The notes below the pieces were generated by a model, which searched no databases, was not told the origin of the DNA, and was given only the letters and a program-made list of their open reading frames with translations. The translations under genes and the position numbers were made by a program. Below are positions 51,601 to 58,018 of a DNA stretch of 64,000 nucleotides, piece by piece. Origin of the DNA: Arthrobacter sp. SPG23 (GTDB taxonomy: Bacteria > Actinomycetota > Actinomycetes > Actinomycetales > Micrococcaceae); contig NZ_JYCN01000009.1 of assembly GCF_000876655.1 (NCBI RefSeq), positions 124,001-188,000 of the forward strand. Direction: 5' to 3'. Numbering within the stretch: the stretch's first letter is position 1; each line of letters begins with the position of its first letter.

Positions 51601-52338
51601 GCACCGGCCGCAGGCCATAACTCCGGGCTGGCCCCAGCCGACGGTGTCGGGCTGGTTCCGGTGGCCGGCTGTCAGGGCGAGGAACCTGTCCCGCCTCTCG
51701 CGGAAGACCGGGAGGATGTCCGCCAGCTTGTGGCTGCTCCGGACATAGTCGAAGCCGCCTTCAGCCGTTTCCACTGTTGCACCGAGGATCAGCGTGACGG
51801 CAGGATCGGGTTCGATTCCGGCGTGCAGCAGCTGGTCGCCGTAGGCGGCAAGCTGGAGCAGCGCCGTTACTTTGGCGTGGCGGGCCAGCTTGGTGTCGTA
51901 CACGGCATAGTTGCCGGAGTCCTCTTTGACCAGGAAGTCCGAACGGCCGTGGAAGCGGCCGTCGAAGAAAGCCGCCTGGAACACGACATCTGCCCCGGCC
52001 CGCAGTGCGGCAATGGATTCGGCATGTTTGGCCTGCAGGGTGGCGCGGTCCATCGCGGTGGCGGCCGCGACGTCGTACACACCCCGGCCGGTGGCGGGAT
52101 CCCACGGACCGAACTCATCCAGGTATTTGGCAAGGACTTTGTGTTCGTGGATGTCCCCGAGTTTCGCCGTGCGGGCCAGCATCTCGTCGGGCTCGAACTC
52201 GGCCTTGGGGGAGCGGCCCAGTTTTTCATCCAGCTTGCGCAGCAACTGGTACTCACACGTCGCCGCGATCACCAGATCGCTCGCGGAGAAGACCAGGTCC
52301 TGCCCCAGTTGCGGTACTTCCGGTTCAAGAAGAAACAC
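48610..52338 (-). CDS. TM0106-type RecB-like nuclease fused to SF1 helicase
   Basis: A 1242-residue protein from GTG 52338. Order: a Cas4/RecB-like nuclease (residues 15-275; GRSDFLVKED, YAVYDTKLARHAK, and a Cys cluster CGRCDYCQEQ for an Fe-S site), helix-hairpin elements, an RNase H-like exonuclease (GDIFFDFEGDPLWQ, about 350-560), a low-complexity Gly/Ser spacer (about 580-620), and a Dna2/UPF1-like helicase (LAVQGPPGTGKTHVGSHVIG, LLVIDEAGQFSLAN, VVAAYNAQVNL, VGTVDKFQGQEAAVVIVS, NRINVAVSRGK). All catalytic motifs look intact. It is expected to process DNA ends in repair or defence; the cellular role is unproven. Confidence 0.88.
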   Translation of the reverse strand: MFLLEPEVPQLGQDLVFSASDLVIAATCEYQLLRKLDEKLGRSPKAEFEPDEMLARTAKLGDIHEHKVLAKYLDEFGPWDPATGRGVYDVAAATAMDRATLQAKHAESIAALRAGADVVFQAAFFDGRFHGRSDFLVKEDSGNYAVYDTKLARHAKVTALLQLAAYGDQLLHAGIEPDPAVTLILGATVETAEGGFDYVRSSHKLADILPVFRERRDRFLALTAGHRNQPDTVGWGQPGVMACGRCDYCQEQVKATDDLLLVARMNSAQRKKLHEQGIFTVKQLADATLPGANPSLLRMQDQARMQSNAGTAEGSVSYVKDGEQHSIGYRVIPENTLAELPPPSPGDIFFDFEGDPLWQDSATGSWGLEYLFGVIEAPAEPDGRTVFKPFWAHNRAAEKQAFLDFLDYVEDRRRRYPDMHVYHYAAYEKTALRKLSVMHVAGEDTVDTWLRDGLLVDLYQTVRNSIRISENSYSIKKLEPLYMGSNLRSGDVKDAGASVVAYADYCEARDAGLAEEAAAILAGISDYNEYDCLSTLELREWLRRLAAERGIGVAASAGPGAQPGGSGGSGRGSGSAAESRTAGSPGAAGNLSRAAPDSDGGAALGRSELAIRAFLDRAAEFRAAGKEFGCPEADVRAVAMVDAAVSYHRRERKAFWWAHFDRCENGPDTHQQDRNVFLVEEARILDDWHTVGTRLPERRVQLTGTVSAGSDLREGSKWFRMYDRPLPAGLEGTGSDGSGRNGWFGTEVLELGHEDGRDTVVIRDRLHRKIEPHNNLPIALTEDQPVATKSLEEALAVLAGQVAAGLPDTLAETPGGPAFRKHPALDLVRRVPPRLLTGTPLPAPAGGPDRFIDAITAAVEALDHSYLAVQGPPGTGKTHVGSHVIGRLVSRGWKVGVVAQSHAVVENLLCTAVEKAGVDPRRVAKDVKHDGTLPWHHRAAADVDRLLSSPGGALVGGTAWTMTGSTVPAGSLDLLVIDEAGQFSLANTLAVAQASPRLLLLGDPQQLPQVSQGTHPQPVNESALGWISAGHATLPPELGYFLADSWRMASPLCAAVSELSYEGRLQSASAADLRSLEGVPAGIETVMVAHSGNITSSPEEAAEVVHQVGRHLGLAWHDEAGGRPLGPEDVLVVAAYNAQVNLIRDALDAAGHASVRVGTVDKFQGQEAAVVIVSMACSAVAEAPRGMEFLLSRNRINVAVSRGKWRAVVVRAPELTNYLPTHPEGLEQLGGFIGLCQRSVAR

Positions 52339-52523
52339 TGCGCCTCGTTGCCCTAGATGTTGCGGTGCCGATTGATGTGTTGCCGTTGTCGCATTGCCGT
52401 TGTTGCCTTATTGCCAAGCTACCAAAGCGCCCTGACAATTTGGCTTCCTCCCTGCCCGGCGGCTCCGCCACTGTCCGCTGCCCTCTGGCCCAGGCATCAC
52501 GGTCGGCGTAAGGTCTGAGGAAC

Positions 52524-53138
52524 ATGACTGAACAGCAGCCTTTTGACGTCGTCCAACGGTTTCCGGATTTTGAAGTGCGCCGTTACCCGGCGCACGCTGT
52601 TGCCGAAGTGAAGGTGAACGCACCCTTCGACAGTGCGGGCAACGCCGCCTTTCGGCTTCTTTTCGGGTACATCAGCGGTAACAACACCGCACGCGAGTCC
52701 GTGTCCATGACCGCCCCGGTCCTGCAGAGTCCCGCGCCATCCCGGAAACTGGCAATGACGGCGCCGGTGGTCCAGAGCGGTGCCCTTGGCGACAGCGAAT
52801 TCGTTGTTGCATTCGTTCTTCCCGCCAGCATCACGGCGGCCACTGCTCCCGTTCCCAACAATCCGCAAGTGGTAATCCGGGCCGTCCCCGGCTCGGTGGC
52901 GGCCGTCCTCGGATTTTCCGGCAGAGGGACCGAAGCGGCGTTCCAGAAGCGGAACGGTGCCCTGCAGGAAGCCCTGGCGCAAGCGGGGCTCAGGCCCGTC
53001 GGAGCGCCGCGGTTCGCACGCTTTGACCCGCCCTTCAAACCCTGGTTTCTCCGGAAGAATGAAGTGGTCCAGGATATCGAGGAGTCGGCGGGACTTGCCG
53101 GCCACAGGGGAGGCCCGCATGAACAAACAACCACGTGA
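52524..53138 (+). CDS. SOUL/HEBP-family haem-binding protein
   Basis: A 204-residue protein from ATG 52524 (GAGG 4 bases upstream). SOUL features: PFDVVQRFPDFEVRRYPAHA near the start, GNAAFRLLFGYISGNN, the repeated SMTAPV / AMTAPVVQ, VAFVLPASIT, and a FDPPFKPWFLRKNEV end. SOUL proteins bind haem or porphyrin; bacterial members are little studied. It overlaps the deaminase gene by 20 bases, an unexplained pairing. Confidence 0.92.
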   Translation: MTEQQPFDVVQRFPDFEVRRYPAHAVAEVKVNAPFDSAGNAAFRLLFGYISGNNTARESVSMTAPVLQSPAPSRKLAMTAPVVQSGALGDSEFVVAFVLPASITAATAPVPNNPQVVIRAVPGSVAAVLGFSGRGTEAAFQKRNGALQEALAQAGLRPVGAPRFARFDPPFKPWFLRKNEVVQDIEESAGLAGHRGGPHEQTTT

Positions 53139-53613
53139 CCACACCGCCACCGTGGCAGCCGCTTCAGCCGCTGCCACCTACGACGAAGCGGCCTTCGAAG
53201 CAGCTGTCCGGGCCGCGGAGCAGAGCCTCAGTGAAGGCGGCATCCCCATCGGGGCCGCCCTCGCGAGGGGGAGCGAGGTGATCGCCAGCGGCCACAACGA
53301 GCGGGTGCAGCACGGAGATCCCATCGCCCACGGCGAGATGGCCGCACTCCGTGCTGCCGGGCGCCAGAAGAGTTACCGGGACACCACGCTGTACACCACC
53401 CTGGCGCCGTGCGCGATGTGCACCGGCACCATCATCCAGTTCAAGATTCCACGGGTGGTGGTGGGGGAAGCCAGGACCTTCCCCGGCGAATTCGAGCTCC
53501 TGCGCTCCCGTGGTGTGGAAGTGCTGGTGCTGGACGACCAGCGCTGCGTGGACATGATGGTTGGCTTCCAGCGCGACTACCCGGAACTGTGGGCAGAGGA
53601 CATCGCCGAATAG
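53119..53613 (+). CDS. Yeast-type cytosine deaminase (zinc-dependent)
   Basis: A 164-residue protein from ATG 53119 (GGGGAGG 5 bases upstream; starts inside the SOUL gene). The zinc site is HAxE in PIAHGEMAAL and PCxxC in APCAMCTG. The flanking TLYTTLAPCAMCTGTII, IPRVVVGEARTF and the C-terminal DDQRC...FQRDYPELWAEDIAE closely follow Saccharomyces cerevisiae Fcy1, so cytosine to uracil is the likely reaction, not guanine or tRNA adenosine deamination. Bacterial cytosine deaminases are usually the unrelated CodA amidohydrolase. Confidence 0.88.
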   Translation: MNKQPRDHTATVAAASAAATYDEAAFEAAVRAAEQSLSEGGIPIGAALARGSEVIASGHNERVQHGDPIAHGEMAALRAAGRQKSYRDTTLYTTLAPCAMCTGTIIQFKIPRVVVGEARTFPGEFELLRSRGVEVLVLDDQRCVDMMVGFQRDYPELWAEDIAE

Positions 53614-53657
53614 CCCTTGGCAGTCCACACGGGCTCCCGCCCTTTCATGGCGGCGGT

Positions 53658-53684
53658 CCAGGGCGGCGAGATGGACCGCCCTGG
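53658..53684. terminator. Hairpin after the deaminase gene
   Basis: CCAGGGCGG (53658-53666) and CCGCCCTGG (53676-53684) form a perfect 9-bp stem with a 9-base loop, 45 bases after the stop. No T-tract. Confidence 0.55.
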
Positions 53685-53735
53685 AACCATGCTGGGCTCG
53701 TGAGGCAAGCCTGCAGGTCTAACAACTAGGACTAT

Positions 53736-53759
53736 TGCGCATAGCCATGTATAGGCGCA
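53736..53759 (+). promoter_or_regulatory. Imperfect palindrome upstream of the HisD-like operon
   Basis: A 24-base element, TGCGC at 53736 to GCGCA ending at 53759, centred on CATG. Eighteen of 24 positions are symmetric. It is about 50 bases upstream of the start and may be an operator for a regulator outside the window. Confidence 0.4.
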
Positions 53760-53807
53760 TCGTAATACTCAAGGGTCTCCTGTGCATAACTCAAGAACAG
53801 GTTATTC

Positions 53808-55130
53808 GTGATGTGGATCGGCGACACCGACAAGGCATTTATCCGGGGTAATTTCACCGCGCTTAAGGTGCCCGAAATCGGGGGCGTCGCTGCTCAACGT
53901 ATTCCGGAAGTCATCCGATCCGTTTCTGAAATGCTCGCAGACATCGAGAAGAACGGCATGGACGCCGTTCTTGAATACTCGCGGAAACTCGACGGCTGGA
54001 CAGGCAACGACGTCGAGATCAGCCAGGCTGAATTGGCTCAAACCGGTGACCGGCTCCCTCCTGCACTCCGTGAAGCGCTCCGCGTCGGCGCGGACCGTAC
54101 CCGCCTGTTTGCCGTCGAGCAACGAAAACACCTGACCGACTTCGAGACGGAGGTCCTGCCGGGCGTCGTGGCAGGGCAGAAGTACATCCCTGTTTCCCGC
54201 GTTGGCGCCTACCTTCCCGCCGGGCGCTTTCCCATCCTCGCAAGCGCCTTCATGACCGTGGGTGTCGCCAAGGCGGCGGGCGTTCCCAGCGTCATCGCGT
54301 GCACTCCGCCCACCAGCCCCACCGGCGGGCATCCCGCGGTACTGCACGCTGCGTACTTGGCAGGGGTGGACAGGGCATTCGCCATCGGAGGCGTGCAGGC
54401 ACTGGCGGCCATGGCATTTGGACTGCTCGGTGACCAACCCGTGGACATCCTGGTCGGAGCCGGTAACGCCTACGTTACGGAGGCCAAGCGCCAGCTCTTC
54501 GGCCGGGTGGGCATCGATCTTCTCGCAGGGCCGTCCGAGGTCGCCGTAATCGCTGACGAATCCGCGGATCCGGAACTCGTTGCAGCAGACCTGCTGGGCC
54601 AGGCCGAACATGGTCCGCAGTCACCGGCATCCCTGGTGACCACCTCGGCGCCCCTGGCTGAGGAAGTCATCCGCCACATCGAAATGCAACTTGAAACCCT
54701 GGCCACCCGGGACATCGCCGGTCCGGCCTGGCGCGATTTTGGAACGGTGTACGTGGCCGATAGTCGGGAAACAGCCGTGGAAATCATGGATCTGCTGGCT
54801 CCGGAGCATCTGGAAATCCAGACCGTCGATGACAACTATTACCACGAGAACCTTAAGAACTATGGCTCCATTTTCTTGGGGTCATGGTCCACAGTGGCCT
54901 ACTCGGACAAAGGCATCTCCGGCACCAATCACGTGCTGCCCACCGGTGGCGGCGCACGGTCATCGGCCGGTCTGTCCGTAGCCAGGTTCCTCAAGCCGCT
55001 GACGTTTCAACGGGTTGAGAGGGAGGCTACTCCGCAGCTGGCCCCTTACGTTTCAGAGATTTCCGCTTTCGAGGGCATGGAAGCCCACAAAGCCACGGCG
55101 ACGCTCCGACTCAATCGTTTCAACCGCTAG
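53808..55130 (+). CDS. Histidinol-dehydrogenase-family NAD enzyme in a catabolic transport operon
   Basis: A 440-residue HisD-family protein (GTG 53808, or ATG 53811). Catalytic Glu-His is in LLAPEHLEIQT. Zinc ligands are present in LLGQAEHGPQS (Gln, His), the YSDKGISGTNHVLP region (Asp) and EGMEAHKAT (His). NAD region GVQALAAMAFGL and ILVGAGNAYVTEAKRQLFG. QAEHGPQSPA differs from biosynthetic HisD (QAEHDP). It is followed at once by an amino acid ABC importer and not by other his genes, so it is catabolic: oxidation of L-histidinol or another amino alcohol, or sulfopropanediol as in HpsN. Confidence 0.88.
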   Translation: MMWIGDTDKAFIRGNFTALKVPEIGGVAAQRIPEVIRSVSEMLADIEKNGMDAVLEYSRKLDGWTGNDVEISQAELAQTGDRLPPALREALRVGADRTRLFAVEQRKHLTDFETEVLPGVVAGQKYIPVSRVGAYLPAGRFPILASAFMTVGVAKAAGVPSVIACTPPTSPTGGHPAVLHAAYLAGVDRAFAIGGVQALAAMAFGLLGDQPVDILVGAGNAYVTEAKRQLFGRVGIDLLAGPSEVAVIADESADPELVAADLLGQAEHGPQSPASLVTTSAPLAEEVIRHIEMQLETLATRDIAGPAWRDFGTVYVADSRETAVEIMDLLAPEHLEIQTVDDNYYHENLKNYGSIFLGSWSTVAYSDKGISGTNHVLPTGGGARSSAGLSVARFLKPLTFQRVEREATPQLAPYVSEISAFEGMEAHKATATLRLNRFNR

Positions 55131-55159
55131 TACCATCCCTCTCTATCAAAGGCACCAAG

Positions 55160-55972
55160 ATGAAAAGTTCGATCAAACTGAGCAAGCGCCTCAGGGCACT
55201 GCTACCCATGGGGCTCGTGGCTGCCTTGGCGCTATCGGCGTGTGGCTCCGGTTCATCCAGCGGCGGGGGCGGCGGCGGGGAGCAGAAGACCATCACCATC
55301 GCCACGTCCAACGATGCCCCCTTCTCCTTCACCGATCAGGCAACAGGGGAACTCAAAGGGATTGACGGAGAGATGATCAACGAAATTGCAGCTAAAAAGG
55401 GATGGAAGGTGAAAGTCTTCACGTCCGAGTTCGCCACGCTGATTTCTGCTCTGTCGGCAAAGAAAGCCGACGTCATTGTGGATGCCATGTACATCACGGA
55501 CGACCGCAAGAAACAAATCAATTTCACTGACCCCTGGTATACCGAGGGCGAGGCAATGGTGGTGCCGGCTGATTCCACCCTTGCTTCCCGGGACGATGTC
55601 AAAGGCAAAGTCCTCGGAGCACAGACAGGCACTGTGTTCAAAGACCTCATCGAGACCTTGGGGGGAAGCCAGGTGAAGCTCTTCGATTCCCAAGCGGCTT
55701 TGCTCGCAGCGCTTGAAAACAAGCAGGTCGACGCCGTGTTCACGGACAGTGCGGTTGTTGGGTACAGCCTGGTGCAGAAACCGAATCCGAAGTTGAAGCT
55801 TGTAACGCCCTACGAGCCGTACTACCCAGGCATTATCGGTGCCGGCGTGCGCAAGGACGATACGCAGTTGCTGAATGACCTCAATTCCGGACTGGCCGAC
55901 CTGAAGAAATCACCGAAGTACCTTGAGATCCTCAAGAAGTACGGTCTGACCGAAGCCAACGCAGCCAAGTAG
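55160..55972 (+). CDS. Amino-acid-type ABC substrate-binding lipoprotein
   Basis: A 270-residue SBP_bac_3 protein. The signal ends in ALALSACGSGSSSGGG (lipobox LSAC) so it is lipid-anchored. Mature motifs: TITIATSNDAPFSFTDQATG, LKGIDGEMINEIAAKKGWKV, DVIVDAMYITDDRKKQINFT, and LGAQTGTVFKDLIETLGGSQ. This is the HisJ/GlnH fold for polar amino acids and derivatives. Starts 29 bases after the HisD-like gene and is probably cotranscribed. Confidence 0.93.
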   Translation: MKSSIKLSKRLRALLPMGLVAALALSACGSGSSSGGGGGGEQKTITIATSNDAPFSFTDQATGELKGIDGEMINEIAAKKGWKVKVFTSEFATLISALSAKKADVIVDAMYITDDRKKQINFTDPWYTEGEAMVVPADSTLASRDDVKGKVLGAQTGTVFKDLIETLGGSQVKLFDSQAALLAALENKQVDAVFTDSAVVGYSLVQKPNPKLKLVTPYEPYYPGIIGAGVRKDDTQLLNDLNSGLADLKKSPKYLEILKKYGLTEANAAK

Positions 55973-56060
55973 GTTCACGCGCAGCAGGCCGCCAGTCTGA
56001 AGGAATAACGACGCCGACAGCCGCCGGCCCATGCGTGGACCCTGAGCTAGGGATCCCCTC

Positions 56061-56714
56061 ATGGACTTCATAAATAACACCCTCGCCGTATTCCCGGCAT
56101 TACTTGTCGCTGTACCCGTTGTTGTGCAATTGGCGCTTGGAGCCATGGTGCTCGCCCTTGTTTTGGGCCTGCTGATCGCGCTGGCGCGAATCTCCAGCAT
56201 CAAGATCCTTCGCGGCATCGCCACCTTCTACCTCGAGGTCATCCGCGGAACCCCGCTGCTGGTGCAGTTGGTTTACATCTTCTTCGTGCTCCCGAGCATC
56301 GGAGTCGAGATCGAGCCGGTTCCGGCCGGCATCCTGGGCCTGGGGCTGAACTATGCGGCCTATCTGTCCGAGGTGTTCCGGTCTGCCATCCTGTCGGTGG
56401 AGCACGGCCAGACCGAGGCTGCGCTATCCCTCGGATACACTCCGACCAAGACACTGTGGAAGGTCGTGATTCCCCAGTCGTTCGTTGTCTCCATGGGACC
56501 GATTGGAAACTACTTCATCGCCATGATCAAGGACACCGCCCTCACCTCGGTGATCGCAGTTACGGAAATCCTGAAGACGGCCAACATCCTCAACAGCCAG
56601 ACGTTTCAAACCACGGCCATTTACACCGCCGCGGCCATCCTGTATCTCATAATCAGCCTCCCACTCTCGCGGGTCGTGGTAGTGCTTGAACGAAAGGCAC
56701 GCTCCAGTGGCTGA
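56061..56714 (+). CDS. Polar-amino-acid ABC permease (HisM/GlnP type)
   Basis: A 217-residue membrane protein with five helices. The EAA loop is [20 protein letters not shown] and the family start is [19 protein letters not shown]. The conserved [16 protein letters not shown] region lies before the loop. It forms a homodimer in most systems with one permease gene. The last 8 bases overlap the ATPase gene. Confidence 0.93.
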   Translation: MDFINNTLAVFPALLVAVPVVVQLALGAMVLALVLGLLIALARISSIKILRGIATFYLEVIRGTPLLVQLVYIFFVLPSIGVEIEPVPAGILGLGLNYAAYLSEVFRSAILSVEHGQTEAALSLGYTPTKTLWKVVIPQSFVVSMGPIGNYFIAMIKDTALTSVIAVTEILKTANILNSQTFQTTAIYTAAAILYLIISLPLSRVVVVLERKARSSG

Positions 56715-57558
56715 CGACACCATCATCAACGTTCGCGACGTCCACAAAACGTTCGTCTCCGAAACGAAGCGTCCGCTGTGGAGCCGACTTACTGGCCGGG
56801 CCCACGTGCAAAAACGAGTCGAAGTTCTCAAGGGGGTCGATCTAACGGTCCACCGGGGCGAAACCGTGGCCATTCTTGGCTCCAGCGGGTCGGGCAAAAG
56901 CACGCTATTACGCTGCATCAACAAACTTGAAACCATCGAGGCCGGGAGAATCTATGTCAACGGCCATCTCATCGGCTACGAGGAGAAGGACGGGGAACTG
57001 ATCAGCGAAAAAGCCTCCATCACCGCGAAAAAGCGCACCGATATCGGAATGGTCTTCCAGCAGTTCAACCTGTTTCTGAACAAGACCGCGCTCGGCAACG
57101 TCATGGCGCCGCTCCGCGACGTCAAAAAAATGTCGGCCACGGCTGCCCGGGAAATCGCCATACCCACGTTGGAATTGGTGGGGCTTGGCGACAAGATGGA
57201 GAACTATCCGAGCAAACTCTCCGGCGGTCAAAAGCAACGTGTGGCCATTGCGCGGGCTCTGGCCATGGAACCCAGCGTCATGCTCTTCGACGAACCGACG
57301 TCCGCGCTGGACCCGGAGCTGGTGGGGGAGGTTCTTGCAGTGATCAAGAAAATCGCCCAGCAGGGGACAACCATGGTCATTGTCACCCATGAAATGCAGT
57401 TCGCCAGGGAAATTGCGGACCGTATCGTCGTTATGGATCAAGGTGTCATCGTCGAGCAGGGGCCGCCGGAAGCCATCTTCACCCGCCCCCAACATCCGAA
57501 GACCAAGGCTCTCCTCAGCCGGTCGGGAATGATCCCGCGGGAGTCTACCGACAGCTGA
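56707..57558 (+). CDS. Polar-amino-acid ABC ATPase (HisP/GlnQ type)
   Basis: A 283-residue ATPase, GTG 56707 with AAGG 9 bases upstream (TTG 56686 is an alternative). Walker [22 protein letters not shown]-loop FQQFNLF, signature [16 protein letters not shown], Walker [18 protein letters not shown]-loop IVTHEMQF. Between strand 1 and Walker A there is an insert of about 20 residues ([20 protein letters not shown]) that most relatives lack. Completes the importer. Confidence 0.93.
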   Translation: MADDTIINVRDVHKTFVSETKRPLWSRLTGRAHVQKRVEVLKGVDLTVHRGETVAILGSSGSGKSTLLRCINKLETIEAGRIYVNGHLIGYEEKDGELISEKASITAKKRTDIGMVFQQFNLFLNKTALGNVMAPLRDVKKMSATAAREIAIPTLELVGLGDKMENYPSKLSGGQKQRVAIARALAMEPSVMLFDEPTSALDPELVGEVLAVIKKIAQQGTTMVIVTHEMQFAREIADRIVVMDQGVIVEQGPPEAIFTRPQHPKTKALLSRSGMIPRESTDS

Positions 57559-57579
57559 CCCGAGCAGGCCGCCGCGGCG

Positions 57580-57876
57580 CTATAGGAACGCCTCGCGGCC
57601 CGTCCCCTCCCGCACCAGCAGTTTGCCGTCTTCGATGGACACGAGGAGGCTCTTGGGTTTGCCACTGAGTTTCAGGCCACCGGACAGGCCCCGGCTGGTC
57701 ACGTCGACGCCGATGGTGGCGCCGCGCGCCGGTAGCGGGATCGCGACCTCCTCGGCTATGCCAAGCAGCGGATTCGTGGAAAGTTCGGTATCGCGCCTCG
57801 CCTGCTTGCCGTTGACGAAAACCGTGACATTGTCCTCCTCAAAGCCGCCCTGAAGGATGATGAGCAACTCCTGCAT
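57580..57876 (-). CDS. Hypothetical protein (short beta-rich)
   Basis: A 98-residue protein from ATG 57876 (GGAGG 9 bases upstream; a longer frame reaches 57912). Beta-rich with no membrane segment: DNVTVFVNGKQARRDTELST, GIAEEVAIPLPARGATIGVD, SLLVSIEDGKLLVREGTGRE. It looks like a complete small fold. No family recognised. Convergent with the ABC ATPase gene. Confidence 0.6.
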   Translation of the reverse strand: MQELLIILQGGFEEDNVTVFVNGKQARRDTELSTNPLLGIAEEVAIPLPARGATIGVDVTSRGLSGGLKLSGKPKSLLVSIEDGKLLVREGTGREAFL

Positions 57877-58018
57877 CGTGGACCGCCTCCGTAGATCGCA
57901 TGGCTCCCCCAACTGCCACTACATCACTTCTTTTCCCCTGTGGATAGCCCCAGTTTTGACCGGTTCGGGGCCGGTACAGGGACGAAACAGCGGCACAGTG
58001 TCGGCCCGGTAAGGCAAA

